Source: Amaranthus tricolor (Eukaryota; Streptophyta; Magnoliopsida; Caryophyllales; Amaranthaceae). Taken from it: 64,000 bases of DNA. The position numbers and the translations under genes are program-made. Of the stretch, positions 1 to 13,843 are shown in pieces. The stretch is from positions 19,980,038-20,044,037 of the forward strand of contig NC_080052.1 in NCBI RefSeq assembly GCF_026212465.1, written 5' to 3'. The notes beneath the pieces are model-generated. The model was not told the origin of the DNA. It saw nothing but the letters and a program-made list of their open reading frames with translations, and searched no databases. The number at the start of each line of letters is the position of its first letter. Position 1 is the first letter of the stretch.

Positions 1-139
1 CAAGATTTCCATGGATCGCATTTCAAGGTTTTGTAAACTCTGATTTTATTTCAGCAAATAAGTTAGTAAAATAATGAGTTTAAACTAGCATTAGTTATAA
101 CTTATTATCAGGGTTTTTAATAATTTGTAACCGAATTAT

Positions 140-500
140 CCTAAGGTATGTCAAGGGACTTTTTGTGGCTTGTAGTATGTTTTTAAAGACGTTTAGGTTG
201 TTTCCATGTACTTGCATACCCTATATAAGGCTATGCAATAAGATGAATAAAGATAGACTTGAGATTGAAAATTTGATTAAAAAACCTTAAGCTATTTTGC
301 TTGTTAATTAAGACATAGAAATTCTTGTAGGGAATTTGTCTTGTTTTCCAATTGTGAGTTTTTTCTCATTATTGAAGGAATTAGTGAGTTTGTTGAGAGT
401 TCCAAACATATTAATTTGTATGATTACACCCTAGCAAGATTAAGTGAGTGTTCTTTACTTGTATATCCTTGAATCCTAACAATCTAGTGAGTATTCTTAG
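140..500 (+). repeat. LTR-like remnant (TATA, polyadenylation-like and U5-like layout)
   Basis: A CTATATAAGG box at about 213-222 is followed by an AATAAA motif at about 245-250 and a T-rich stretch up to a CCTAACA end near 475-481. This is the order of U3/R/U5 in a plant LTR. No partner LTR, internal domain or target duplication is visible, because the window starts just upstream. Bases 500-1029 hold no recognisable gene. Confidence 0.3.
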
Positions 501-1029
501 TTTGTTCATTTATTTTCTAAAATATAAAACCAGAAAAACAGTCCTTTAAAACATGTCACAACCCGTTGAAAAACCAGTCTATAAAGTTCCTTTAATACGT
601 TTTCAAACCCTTGAAAACAGATTCAAACCGTCCTCTTGAATTCTTTGTTAATCTAATCATTTTAGATTATACATCATATCCTACTCTAAGCCTTTCTTGC
701 CTTGTTTTCCTGTATGCTTTGTGCTTTGTGGTGAAATAAAAAGCTATCATTTACCAAAAAAAAAATGTGTACTTGGCATTCGAAATGATATAAATATTCT
801 TTTAATAAGGAAATCCTCAAATATATCAATAATACACGGTTTACAATTAGCCAACGGTAGATTATTAATCTTCTATTACTAGAAATGATGTGTTTATTAG
901 TTTTATATTCTAGAATGCAAATTTAATTTCATTTTGTGTAATTTAAGATTGTAACTCTAATATAGTGACGGTGCTTCACAATAATACACAATTTACAAAT
1001 AAAGTAAATTTTATATTAAAAAAAAAAAG

Positions 1030-4000
1030 TTAACTTGGGAATATGATTGGAGCTGGTGGGACAACCTTTTGTTTCGGTGAACATTCCCAACCAATTTCTT
1101 GACTATATGTTAAGTCAAAATGTTTGGGAATCCATTTCTCTTCTTTTGATTCCCTTTGTTTTCGAAATTCTCTTTCCTTTTCTTCTACTGTTTTTTTGGC
1201 TTCTCTTGCTTTATCCCAATCTTTGTTTACAATCCCTTTACTTACCTCCGCCCATACTAATGCTGATTCACTTTCCCACACTCCCTACAAAGTATGAAAA
1301 ACTTTTTAGCAAATTATGTTGAATATATATATATAGAAAAGGAATCCATTGAGAAGGAGTTGAAAATGAGAAGGGTAAGAAGTACTCTACACCTTTGATT
1401 TCACTAAAATAAAAAAAATCTATGGTCACAATTGAGCCAAAAACTCATAATTGTAAAAGTAACTATGTTACACAGAAAGGTAATTATGAAATAATTTTTA
1501 AAATGTTCTTAATTTAATACATAGTATCCTTTTTTTATATATAGTAACCAAACAAAATCAAACAAAAATCCTTTCTCATCCTTCTCATTTTAAGAACAAA
1601 AATAATCCAATCTTTTAGCTCAGTTTCACTTTATATTTTGGTTTTACCGCTTGTAGTAATGCAATAGAAGAAATTGATAATTGTATGATTATAACATTTT
1701 AAAAATGAGTACCTGAGGATCCTTAAGAGACGCGGTTGGGAGTGAGGAAATGACATCTTTGGCATTATATAAAACTTTTGTTTTTTCATTCACGATGTCT
1801 TTTATTCTTACAATCCTGGAAATAAAATTATTTGGAATTAATAATGTTGTAAGAAATATACTTCCAAATTGCAATAACTAATTAAATAGCAATACTAGTT
1901 GTCAAGCGCTGAATATTCCACTTTAAATGAGGGGTGGTTGAGATTCGAACCCGTGACCTCTCACGTTGACTTCTGATACCATGTCAAGGAACCAATTCAA
2001 CCAAAAGCTTAAGCTGATGGTTGAGGCCCCAAGATATGTTATATACTCTAATACTAGTGACCTTGCTGATTCCTATCATATTGAAAATATTTATTCAATT
2101 TTCAATCCTAAATAATAGAAGTGTGATTATATTCAATTCATCATTAAAATAATAATATTCAAGAAAAATCCTTAAGTAAAAATTAGTATAAAAATAATAA
2201 GAAAAAGTAATAAGATTTGTAAAATGTTAATTTTGTTAATCAAAAACGAGTTTGGTTCATCAACATTCAAGTGAAACTTATTTGTCCTTTCTCACTAAAA
2301 GATCAATTTAATACGTAGCAAATATTAGTTATCAATTGAACTAATTTTGCCAATATGTCTTTATATATAAATGTAAAATACATTCAAGTATTCGTATTTG
2401 ATTGTATTAATGTATATTTTTATAATATTAATATTTTAGATTTTTTATCCTATGTGTAATAAAATCTATTAGTAAATAAAATTATACATTAATTAATGTG
2501 AAAAAAGAATTTGTAGAAACAACTTAAATTTTACATTTCCTTTTATAGCTTTGGATTTTACTCACACAAATCTTGTCCAACTATTTTTGACTAAAGGTAT
2601 CATTAAAAAGAATATAAATAAGAAAAGATCAAAAAATATGATCATAGAATAATGAAAGTATTATCACCTGTCCCATTGACCAAAGATTTCATACAATGTC
2701 TTGGAAGAATCAGATGAATGAATGATTCTTCCTTTAACAGATCTGTTGCCACCTCCAAATCCCAAAAAGGAAACAGTTTTGTAGGATAATTCTGCTTCAA
2801 GTCCTGATTCTTGGCAACTTATTTTCACATTCCCAACCCAATCAACACCTGGCTTTGGCAATAATCTTATCAACAATTTTGGGGAGTTCATCACATATTT
2901 TTCTCCTTTTTGTCCTACTTTTAGTATCCTCTTCCCATGCACCACGGTTTCTATGCTGGCCCCTAATTCATAGAGAAAATTATTAAAAAAAATCAAGTGT
3001 CATAATATGAGTTATACCTTTATGTATTCGTTTCGCAAGATGTTCAAAAGCACAGGAACAAACCCCAAAACTTTGGTACATATTAGGTTTCAAAATGTCT
3101 TTGACTATTTTTATCATTGAGTACTCTAGAATGAGTCCAAATTTAAAATCAGTCTAAACCTAATTATGTTTAATCAGATTATTCCGATTAGCGTTTCTAT
3201 GAGTCGTTTTATATATAATAAGCCCCTTCTGATCTTCTAATTGTATTCTATATTTTTCTCTCTCCCCACATACTATACAATTTGTTCGCCTTACCTTTGG
3301 ACGTAATTGATACATTGTGGTTTTTAGTAAACCACGTTGAATCTTTGTGTGTTACTCTCACTATTCTTTTAATTTGCACCATTTTTCTTTTTAGTTTGTC
3401 ACACTAAGTTCCTTTTTCTAGTAATAGTATTTCTCTTTTTCTTTAATATCATCCACAAACTTATTCTTTTTTTCCATCTTAGCCACTCATCTTTATGAAT
3501 GTATAATAAGTTTGTTAGTGAAAATGATGGGAGTATGGGACGACAATAGGGCATGAGTCTTGGACCCAAGTGTCTAGACTCAACTCGACACTAATTCAAC
3601 AGTCTGCATCTACCTATTTTGGACCCTATGGATCCAGGTTGAATCTGGATCCACACTTTTGAGACCCAAATCCGACCCATTGACCCATTTACAATTTTTT
3701 AAAAAATTATATGAAGTATTAGCTATCATGTATATTTAATTGTTTGATTCGAAATTTTATTATTATATTTTTCTGAACATTACGTCATTTTGAAATTTGT
3801 TGGTTCATGTAATTTGAAATATGATCGTTGTATTTGTACTTTAAAAATTAAAAGACTTGATAAACATTTCGTTATTAGAACTTGAATGTTGGAAAGCTTT
3901 ATATATTTATTAGCTCAATTAGTATAAAGTATTAGAAGATCCTTAATAGTCGAAAATGTTTAAATAATTTAATATGAATGGTCGAAATTGTATAATATAT

Positions 4001-5764
4001 TTTTAAAAAGTTTTTAGAAAAATAAATAAAATTGTTTTGGACCAATAACCAGACCCTAGACCTGTTAGACCCTAAGGGTCTGTATCCGAGTCCAAATTTT
4101 TCAGATCCTATGGATCGGGGTTCGAATCTGAGTTTATTAAAAAAAATTAGGGTCTGAATTTAGGTCTAATTAGACCCAATCCAAATTCGACCCATATCCA
4201 TCCCTCACCACACACATTCATTATATAAGGGCTCATGTTTTACTTTTGAGTTTTCACTTTAGGTTCTAAAATATCTAAGATGGACCACGGGATAAAATAG
4301 TGTGCGAGTTTTTTTAATTTGACTATATAGCTTCTTCAATTAAAATTTTGTTAAGTTAATTATTATTATGATTATCAATATTAATAAAATTAAATTATTT
4401 ATAGTTAAAACTTAATTAATGTCAAATCACTTAAGTTATTACTACTTGAAGATGCATCAATATGAGGTAAATAATTGAGTAGATGGAAGTTAATGTTACC
4501 TTGAAACTTGGGAACAGCATGTTGGCACCAAATGAGTTCGATGTTGGTAGTCTCATCAGTTGCATGCAATGCTGTTACTGGCGGGTGATGTGAAACCTAA
4601 TCAACAATTAAGCTAAGGTTATACTCCTCTTCCTTTTAATTTGTCTACTTTACTTTTTACGTAATTTTAAGCTTTAATATCTCTAAGTACGCAATATAAA
4701 AAATTATAAAAATTATATTAAAAAACTTTACATCAATACGAATCCAACAAGATCTCACATAAATATATTTTATTTTTAATATATGCTTTAAAAATCGAAT
4801 TGAAATTTCTCTCTCTTAAAGTGGACAAATAAAAAAAACTGAGGGAGTATATATTATTTAACAAATTAATGAAAATTTAAAAATAAATATTTCTTTTAAA
4901 TAAAAGATAGAGTTAAATTATTAATTTATATACAAACCTGTTCAAGTAAGACGTTGAGGGTTCCCCTAGATGCATGATGAGTTTCACCAAGAATAGGGTT
5001 GTATGGAGCAACACCAAACATCAACGGCCTAAGAGCCGATATATTCCAAGCAACCACCGCGATCATCCGATCAACCGCCGTTTCTCCGAGGGCACATTTG
5101 CTTAGCATGTCCTTTTTCATACAATACACTGATTCTCCGTAACATTGTAGGTATGATTTCGGCAAGTTGAACAAGGGAGGTAACTAACACAAAACACATT
5201 TGTAAAAGTGACATTTTAAAAAATTAATAAATTGTAAACAAATATTATTTTATAGCACCAATTTAAGTCGAAATTTGATTAGTGTATATTTTAAAAATCA
5301 AAGTAAATTGTATATTTTTATTTGTACTGACTGATAAAAGTACATTTTATGCACTTTTTTCTTTTTGAAATACTCGTTACATTTCAATTATCAATACTAT
5401 TTATCATTAAAGCTTATTTTATATATTGCTGCTAATATATAAGAAAAAATATAGTCAACTAAAATCTTATTTAAATAATCTAATCGCATTATACTTTTAT
5501 AATATTAATTTCTTATAATTTTTAATTATGAGTAATTCAATATATAAAAGATTAAAATATCGCATCGAATGCATAAATAGTCAAATATAATAAATATAAT
5601 AGAATAGTAACCTGAAAACGAGTAAGATCAGCTCCGGGTCTAATGTTGTTGAAAAGACTTAAAACCATACGTAGAATGTTGGGAGGCTTGTAACCATTGT
5701 TTGATTGCTCCTCTATTGAGAGTGGGCTTGTCAATATGATCTCTCTCTTGTTCTCTTTTACCAT
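1030..5764 (-). CDS. ORP4: Oxysterol-binding protein-related protein, ORP4-like, copy 1
   Basis: Lipid-binding protein made of the OSBP-related (ORD) domain only, without a PH domain. The family binds sterols or phosphoinositides and moves them between membranes. Coding exons, read right to left: 5612-5764 (ATG at 5762-5764), 4938-5183, 4500-4596, 2668-2962, 1713-1815 and 1030-1284. They sum to 1149 bp, or 382 aa plus stop, which is the length I expect for this plant subgroup. All junctions are GT/AG and the frame stays open. The family fingerprint EQVSHHPP is built across the exon 4938-5183 / 4500-4596 junction. Other family stretches are [19 protein letters not shown] (exon 4938-5183), [20 protein letters not shown] (exon 2668-2962) and the C-terminal PPAPIIFPS. 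The exon holding the ATG starts at 5773. An upstream non-coding exon ending at 8340 is inferred. Introns hold a SINE-like copy (1931-2053) and a MITE (4620-4852). A paralogue lies 12 kb to the right. Confidence 0.93.
1931..2053 (-). repeat. tRNA-derived SINE-like repeat in an ORP copy 1 intron
   Basis: On the minus strand the block carries GGTTCGAATCTC, matching the RNA polymerase III B box, and TGGTATCAGAAG upstream of it. It starts with a TATCTTGGGGCCTCAACC stretch. A second truncated copy of that front part is at 57617-57697. It lies inside intron 1816-2667. A retroelement primer-site-like origin is a possible alternative. Confidence 0.5.
3533..4206. repeat. MITE-like repeat rich in GACCC/GGGTC motifs
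   Basis: Both ends of this 0.67-kb block are dense in GACCC and GGGTC words in opposite orientation, around a very AT-rich centre without coding capacity. Similar short GACCCG-rich blocks occur near 8490-8640, 24890-25030 and 51490-51560. It lies in ORP copy 1 intron 2963-4499. Confidence 0.4.
4620..4852 (-). mobile_element. Stowaway-type MITE (family A, copy 1)
   Basis: A 233-bp AT-rich element starts with TACTCCTCTTCC and ends with GAGGGAGTAT, degenerate versions of the Stowaway terminus CTCCCTCCGT next to TA. The core (AACAAGATCTCACATAAATA) is the reverse complement of cores in the copies at 7916 and 59099. Without it, intron 4597-4937 would be about 108 bp; the same intron in ORP copy 2 (22937-23016) is 80 bp. 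Confidence 0.7.
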
Positions 5765-6678
5765 TTCTTGAACCTGTACATAAATTAAATACAAGCATAG
5801 AAGTACTACAATTATATACTGTACAACCTATGTCATGTACGTACATACTTGTTTATACAAGCATATATAATATAATTAAGACAAATGCATATGGGTTTCG
5901 ATTTATTGTATATGTGAACAAATATTAAGGCCATGCTTAAAGGTAGCAAAAAGTTTGAAAAAAAAAGTTTTTTATTTTTATGGGCGCTCGATTATAGAAA
6001 AATATTTGCTGGAATAATTTTTACCCTCAAATTAAATGTCTAAAAATAAGATTTTTGAGTTTATCGCGACCGAAATATAGGTCACATTGACTGCGAAATC
6101 ATACGTATTGATTGCAATATACGTTGCGTGACCGTTACCGCAACCGTGACCAAAACAATATTTGTGTACTATTAAATTTCCACCTTAAAAATATGGGTTA
6201 CTTTTTTTTAAAAATATGTTCTTGAGTTATGACCCTCGATCCTATACAATTGCTAATGCTCCGTATAAAGCCATCCACACACCTCCGTCAACCGCGGTCA
6301 ACCTACGTTCAATGCCATCCACCTCCATCCACCGCTGTCATGCTTCCCATTGTAACGGCCGGCCGTTAGCTTTTAAATTCCATTAATCATCATGATTGTA
6401 GAGCATAAAAAAGAAGAAAAGAAAATATATGGAATGTAATTGGTGGGTAGAGCATTGTAAATGAAAATTTTGCAAAACGAAAATTAATTAATTTATGTAA
6501 ATGAAAATTACCCACAAAAATTAATTTCCTATAATTTGGCCTATGGCTATGGAGTAAATAATGAAGGCAAATATAGAATGATAAAATATAATATGCTTTG
6601 AGGTAATATCAGAAAATTCCTTAGATAATTAATATTTATACAATTAGAATTCTAAAATGTTTGCCAATTTACTATTTT

Positions 6679-6803
<125 letters not shown>

Positions 6804-7915
6804 ATAAAACTGGTCAGAAGATTACCATTTTTGTAACGATCTTTTTATATGCTTCTAGTCACCAAAAATGGAAAAGAAAAATAATTAACCAGCGTAGATT
6901 CCAATCTTCTAGATTTTGCAAATGAACCGATGACGTTTCCTGCTATATAACAAATAATTACAATCTATTAAAACTAGCACGGATTCATTATTAAAGTTGT
7001 CTCATTGCATTGCATTCTATATAAGTGTGAATTTAGATTTTTTTTTTAAATGATTTTTTTACTAATATGTCTTTTATAGAAATCCGTTACACGATGAGAC
7101 GGTTTTATACAAGACTTGTTGGCAAACTAAAAACCCACTTGACATAGTATATTGTCTTTTAGCTCGTAATTAATAAATTTAAAAAATAGACCGAAACAGT
7201 TCAAGTAAGAACTAATTCACTATAAGTCCAAATTTAAGGAGGTTTACTGTAAAATTAATAATTAATAGTTAAAGTTATTTTTCAAGCATATAAAATGATA
7301 TATTCTAATATATTTTTTCGTTATGGCACAATCAATAATAATACGATAACAATTAGTAATCTGACTTGGTAAAAAAAATAAGTGTTTTGGTAATGGTATA
7401 AGTGATGTATTAGTGTTAGAAGTGATTTGTTTCAGAAGTGAAATTATTATATGTTTTCTATATAATATAAATATATAATAATAGTTAGTGGAGAGATGGT
7501 AATCTCTTACTTTAATTAATTACCGCTATGTTCCTTTCCAATTAATAATGTTGATAATATATTGTGAAAAAAATATCACTTTTTTTCATAGAATTGTTTT
7601 AACAACTTATAATTATATACCATACCAATGAATAATAGAAAATAGCTATTGACACAATTACTATTATTGATCAATGCTTAAAAATAAAAAAAGTACAATA
7701 GAAATTGATTAAAAGTTGTCTAGCTATTAGTTTTTTTTTGGTTAGTCAAATAGTAGAAAATAGTATTATTGGTAAATGACTTTTAAGATAACTAAAAAGT
7801 TAATTTTTAAGTCAAAATTAAAAGAACTCATAGTACCTTTTTAAAAAAGTTTAGCTTTATGACCTATTTTTTCTTAAAAAAAACAATAATTAGCCTAATT
7901 TTTATCAAACAACTC

Positions 7916-8180
7916 TATACTTCCTTCGTTCTATAATGTTCTTTTTATTTGGAATATTCTATCTTAAGGAGAGCAAAATTTAATTAAAGTTTTCGACACA
8001 TATTTAGAAGATAAAATATATCTATGTGAGATCTCGTTAGATTCATCTTAATGTATATTTTTTTATTTTGTATTTTTTTAAATTGTTTATTATATGTATT
8101 TAGGGATATTAATGTTTAAAATTTGCATTAAAAACTATATAAAAAATAAATGAGAAGAAAAAAAAAAGAAAGAGTATATA
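7916..8180 (+). mobile_element. Stowaway-type MITE (family A, copy 2)
   Basis: It runs from TATACTTCCTTCGTTC to AAAGAGTATATA. Its inner TTAGAAGATAAAATATAT then TGAGATCTCGTTAGATTC is nearly the same as in the 59099 copy. It lies in the 5' intron of ORP copy 1, about 160 bp before the inferred first exon. Confidence 0.72.
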
Positions 8181-8339
8181 ATACCTGACTTTTCAGCTAA
8201 CTAGAGACTTCAGCCTATAGCTATAGCCAAGTCATTTGCCAAAACAACCCCTAAATAAATTACATTGTAAGAAATTAATTATAAAAACTTCTTGTTTAGA
8301 TTGCGTAGTTTAAAGCGAGGGAGAAAGAATAAGGCGTAC

Positions 8340-8420
8340 CAGTGTCTAGTGTGCAGGAGAAGTGTGAGAAAGGAAGGAAGAAATGATAATTTTAGAAGTG
8401 TTGACTGAAGGAATATATAA
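8340..8420 (-). promoter_or_regulatory. Inferred core promoter and non-coding first exon of ORP copy 1
   Basis: On the minus strand TTATATATTC (8411-8420) is a good TATA box. About 35 bp downstream begins a pyrimidine-rich leader ending at a clean donor, CACTG|GTACGCC (exon end 8340). The next acceptor (TACAG|GTTC, exon start 5773) precedes the ATG at 5764. Transcript evidence is needed for the exact start. Confidence 0.55.
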
Positions 8421-9106
8421 GCAGATGTTGCAAATTGGTTGTTGGTAGTTATAATAGATGCAGAGCTATTAAAAATAGATTTAATGATTCGATATTTAAC
8501 CGATTTTATACTCGAATTCGGTTTAACCCGACTTCAAAATAAATTTAAAATTATATAAAAATTAATGGGAACACTAGACCCGACTTTAAATCAATCCGAA
8601 ACATATATGACCCGAAATAAACCCAATAACTTAAATGAACATCTCTAACGGGGATGTAAACATATTGAACCCCACCACAATTGAGTACTTACTCTAAGTC
8701 TTTGAACTTTATACGGTCAAAACACGGATAGCATAAGTTAGTAACCCAAAAATAGAAATGTGCACTAATTTTTTGGGTTAATATCGCAATTACATTCAGT
8801 TGATATTTAGGTCGGCTAAATTTTAGGTCTATTTTAATTCGATGTATGTTTTTTTTTTTTTTTTTTTTTTTTTTTTATTGATTATCAACTTAGAACCAAA
8901 CCCACAAATCTAATTAGTTTGATCCATTTTACATAGGTTTGAATATAAGGTTTCTAAATTGTAACATACTATATTAAACACTATACACATTGTTATGTTG
9001 AAAATCATTATATAATAGTTTAAATATCTATAATTAATAAAGAAAATTCTCTTGGTCAATGCTCGAATTTAGGTTTTACTAAGACTAGATTTGGATTTTT
9101 CATGTT
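8421..9106. other. Intergenic stretch left of Copia-1, no gene seen
   Basis: AT-rich sequence upstream of ORP copy 1. It holds a GACCCG-rich repeat block (about 8490-8640) and a long T run (about 8849-8875). No coding evidence. Confidence 0.6.
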
Positions 9107-9111
9107 CACTA

Positions 9112-12100
9112 TGATATAATAATATCTTGCTAGAATAATACATTGTAATTTTGTGTATATTTATATTTTGGTAAATATCTTGTAATTATAGTGTTTCCTA
9201 AATTTAGAGATTTCACTTGTACTTATTATCATTCATCTAATGAGAAATGCTCAAGGGAATTAATTCTAATATGGGATCAGTTACTTAGATTTTTGATCCT
9301 CTCAAGACCTTTATCTTCCGCCCTATTCTTTAGCCGTCCACCACCATTCTTGGTGGCTGCCGGCCCCTTTTTCATCCTCCCTCTTCTTTTCTCTTTCTCC
9401 TCTTTTCACGACTTCTACTAAAATTCACCCGGCTATTTTAGGTACGAACATTAAAAATTGTGTTTCTATCCAACTTGATGAAGAAGATGTTAATTATAGC
9501 ACATGGTCGACTGTTTTTCAACTCCATTGTCATGCATATCTTGTGGTTGATCATATTATTCCCGATGATTCTTCCAAAGCATCGGAACCACGGGATTCCG
9601 AATGGCAACGTCTTGATGATATAGTTCGTACATGGATCTATTGTTCAACCCAAGGATTGTGCTCTTGATGCTCGGAATTGCATCGAAAATAACTTTCAAA
9701 ACAATAAAACTTCCTGTATTCTTCATCTTGAATCTCAATTAATGAGCTTTCTCTAGCTCAATTCTCTAATGTGAAAAGTTATTGCAATGAACTCAAAAAT
9801 ATTGCTACTGTTAATAATCTTGGTACATCCATTTCCGACAATCGGTTCGCACTTCAAGTTCTTCATGGTTTAACATCCGACCATCACACCTTTCGTTCTT
9901 TGGTGCAACACATGGATCTGGTCCCCTCTTTTGACTCTCTTCGGTGTATGCTTGGATTAGAAGAACACTCCAATTAGAAAGATCTTTCTCCTTCTCAAGA
10001 CTCGGCCCTTGTCACTACTCCACAGCTTTCTTCCATGGACAATAATGAAAATTTTGATTCTCATGGTTTGTCTAACCAATGTGGTGGCAATCCTCACCTT
10101 GGTGGCCGGATTGGCCGCGACAACCACTGCGTCTCTGGCAGCCGATCCCAGCAGCCCGATCATAGGCACAAACGGTCCCAGCAGCCTCTTCATACACGGC
10201 CCGGCCGTTCCTCTGGCCCAAATTCCTCTCATTGGAATTACCCACCATGGCATTATTGGGCTCCTCAGAAGCACTCCTCCTCTAATTTAGCAGCTGGGCT
10301 ACTTGGTCCACGTCTAGCCCACAATTTTTGCACCGAGTGAAGTTCTTCTCCGAGTTATTTTCCTACGGATATTGATCAAGCCATGCATACTCTTTCTTTA
10401 TCTTCCCCGAATGAGCAATATTACATGGACACCGGTGCCACCTCTCATATGACTCGATCTCAAGGTAACTTAATTAATTATTTTCCTTAAAAGCTTCGTT
10501 TGAATAATGCAATAATTGTTGGTAATGACCATATGATTTCGGTTCACGGTCACGGACAACTTTTATTTCCTACATCTACCAAATCTCTCACCCTCACTAA
10601 TGTGTTACATGCTCCTAAACTGATTAAAAATCTCATCTCTGTTAGAAAATTTACTCATGATAATATGGTTTCAGTTGAATTTGATCTTTTTGGCTTTTCT
10701 GTGAAGGACCTAGCCACAGGAAACGTCCTTCTGAGGTCTAATAGCACTGATGATCTTTATCCATTCCATTCGACTCATGGAGCTACCCTTTCATCGTCCA
10801 CATCTTCAGCTTTTTCTGCTTTATCATCTATTATTTGGCATTCTCGTTTAGGTCATCCGGGAAATGCCGTTTTAAATTCATTGTATTCCTATAGTTCTAT
10901 TCAATGTAATAAAAATCCTTCTTTTGTTTGTCATTCTTGTCCTTCGGGGAAACATGTTAGACTTCCTTTTGTTAATCCTATAAATATTAGTACTCGACCT
11001 TTTGAGATTATTCATAGTGATATATGAACATCTCATGTTTCTAGTCCTTCTGGGTCTAAATATTATGTTCTTTTTCTCGATCATTTTACTAATTTCTTGT
11101 GGACATTTCCTTTGTATCGTAAATCTCAAGTGTATGATATTTTTGTGAACTTTAATAATTTTATCAACATTCAATTTGGTCTTCATATCAAATCCTTTCA
11201 ATGTGATCCTGGGGGGTGAATTCAACAATAAACTTTTTCATCAATTTTTTTCTACCCGGGATATAATTTTTTGATTTTCATTTCCACAAACTTCTTCTCA
11301 AAATGGCAAGTCCGAAAGAAAAATACGTTCCAATAATAATATTGTACGGACTTTATTATGCCATGCTTCTCTTCCTCCTCATTTTTGGCCTCACGCCTTA
11401 AATACCGCTATTTATCTCCATAATATTCTCTCTTCTAAATTTACTTAATATTCTTACTCCCACTCATCTTCTTTATCATAGATCTCCTTCTTATAACCAT
11501 CTTCGGGTATTTGGGTGCTTATGTTTTCCTTTGATTTCTTCTACTAAAATCCACAAATTACAACCTCGTTCCTCTCCATGTGTCTTCTTGGGTTATCCCT
11601 CTTCGCATCATGGTTACAAGTGCTATGACCTCTCATCTCACCAAATTATTATTTCTTGTCATGTACTTTTTGACGAAAATAATTTTTCACATTCTTGACC
11701 TCCAAAGTTTACTCCTCACGATTACGACTTTCTTGATGAGCCTCTTCCCTCAATCTTATTTAGAATTCCACAAAACAACCCATCCCTCATTACCACTGGG
11801 CCTGCTGTCTTTGGCCCAACAACCCGCCGCCTATTTCTTTTTCTCTCCCTCTTAGACCTATTGCCCTATCTCCTTCTGGGCGTGCTTTCAGCAGCCTAGC
11901 TCCACCTTCCCCCTTTCTTTCTAGACCTTCTACGGTGTCATCTGGGCCTCATTCTAATAGCCCAGTCTTTTCCCCAACCCACATATTTCCCACAACCCAC
12001 CTACTACTACTACTCCAACTACTACATCCTCTCTTCCATCCTCACCTCCCAACCTACCTCGTAATGGCATGACTACGCGTAGTCATCATGGTATCTTTAA

Positions 12101-13838
12101 ACTCAATTCCAAATACATTTTTCAGGCCCTATCCTCTTTTTCCCCTATTCCCAAAAATCCCATACATACTCTCCGTGACCTGAATTGGAAACAGGCCATG
12201 AAAGAAGAATTTGATGCTTTAATTGGAAATCACGCTTGGGATCTTGTACCTCGATCGTCCAATGCTAATGTTAATCGTTCCTTGTGGATTTTTCGGTTAA
12301 AAACTAAATCTGATGGTTCTTTTGAGCGATATAAGGCGCGACTTGTTGGTGATGGGAAGTCACAAAGGGAGGGCATTGACTGTGATGAGACTTTTAGCTT
12401 AGTAGTTAAGCCTGCTACTATTCGTATTGTTTTGAGTATTCCTCTTTTTAAATCATGGACCATTCATCAGCTTGACATTAAGAACGCTTTTCTTCATGGT
12501 TACTTAAATGAAATAGTAACATGCATCAACCTCTTGCTTTCCGTAATCCTATTCATCCTGATTATGTTTGTCTTCTCCGAAAATCTCTTTATGGTCTTAA
12601 ACAGGCCCCTCGAGCATAGTATCAAAGATTTGTGGATTTTTTGACCACCATTGGTTTACGTAATAGTAATTCTAATAATTCTCTGTTTGTTTATTGTCAT
12701 GAGTCCGACATTGCTTATCTTCTTTTATATGTTGATGATATTGTTCTTACTACTTCTTCTGATTCTCTTCGTTAGTATATTATGTCTTAGTTAAGCTCCG
12801 AATTTGCTATGAAGGACTTGGGTCCTCTCAGTTATGTCTTGGGTATTGTTGTCTCTCGTAATTCTGCAGGTCTCTTTTTGTCTTTACAAAAATATGCTGT
12901 TGAAATCCTTACCAAAGCCGGCATGTCTCAATGCAAACCTACTCCTACTCCTGTCACTACATCTGGTAAACTTTGTGCTAATGTCAGTTCTCCTTATGCT
13001 GATCCTACTTTATACCGTTGTCTAGCTGGAGCATTGCAGTATCTTACCTTCACTCGTCCGGATATTTCCTATGTTGTTCAGCAAGTACGTCTCTTTATGC
13101 ATGATCCTCGCATTGCCCATATGGCTGCTCTTCATCGCATTCTTCGGTATCTTCAAGGTACTCTTGATTATGGTTTGCAATTGTATAAATCCCCCATTTC
13201 TTCCTTATTGTCCTATACAAATGCTGATTGGGGTGGTTGTCTTGACACCCGTCGCTCTACCTCTGGCTATTGTGTTTTTCTGAGTGACAACTTGGTATCT
13301 TGCTCTGCTAAATGCCAACCTACAGTTTCTAAGTCCAGTACTGAGGCCGAATATCGTAGCGTTGCCAATGTCGTGTCAGAGACTTGTTGGCTTCGTAACT
13401 TACTTCTTGAGCTCCAGTTTCCCATTTCCACCGCCACTCTTGTTTATTGTGACAATGTTAGTGTCGTGTATTTATCCGGCAACCTGGTTCATCATCAACG
13501 GACCAAACATATAGATTTGGATATTCATTTTGTTCGTGAAAAGGTCAAATGTGGTGATGTTCGGGTTCTTCATGTTCCCTCTAGTTTCTCATTGTTGATA
13601 TCTTTACCAAGGGCCTTTCTCAGCTTCTTTTTGATGAGTTTCGGTCCAGTCTCAGCGTCCGCAAACCTCCCAATTCGACTTTGAGGGTGTGATAGAATAA
13701 TATCTTACTAGAATAATTTATTGTGATTTTGTGTTTGGTAAATATCTTGTAATTATAGTGTTTTCTAAAACTAGAGATTTCACTTGTATTTATTACCATT
13801 CATCTAATGATAAATGCTCAAGGGAATTAATTCCAATA
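9112..13838 (+). mobile_element. Copia-1: old Ty1/Copia LTR retrotransposon
   Basis: Complete but decayed. The 5' LTR is 9112-9271 (160 bp) and the 3' LTR 13690-13838 (149 bp). They share about 92% of aligned bases plus one 11-bp indel, counted by eye. The 5-bp duplication CACTA flanks it (9107-9111 and 13839-13843). Directly after the 5' LTR is TGGGATCAG, a mutated initiator-Met tRNA primer site, and TTGAGGGTG before the 3' LTR is the polypurine tract. The interior has Copia order: gag, protease, integrase, RT, RNase H. It lies between the two ORP genes. Confidence 0.92.
9430..13683 (+). pseudogene. Copia-1 gag-pol remnant
   Basis: The reading frame is broken many times by stops and frameshifts. 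Recognisable pieces: gag-like sequence (about 9440-9975); protease YMDTGATSHM (about 10411-10450); GAG_pre-integrase WHSRLGHPG (about 10836); an integrase remnant (about 10980-11400); RT start NWKQAMKEEFDAL (about 12187) and LDIKNAFLHGYL (about 12470); RT catalytic box YVDDIV (about 12728-12745), retained; RNase H SSTEAEYR (about 13337). The longest intact part is 12809-13684 (RT C-terminus and RNase H). Several stops fit G-to-A changes. Not functional. Confidence 0.9.
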
Positions 13839-13843
13839 CACTA

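Noticed and set aside
1931..2053. A functional tRNA gene
   Set aside because: It has a B-box-like element, but I could not fold a cloverleaf with an anticodon stem, and a truncated relative exists at 57617. A SINE-like repeat explains it.
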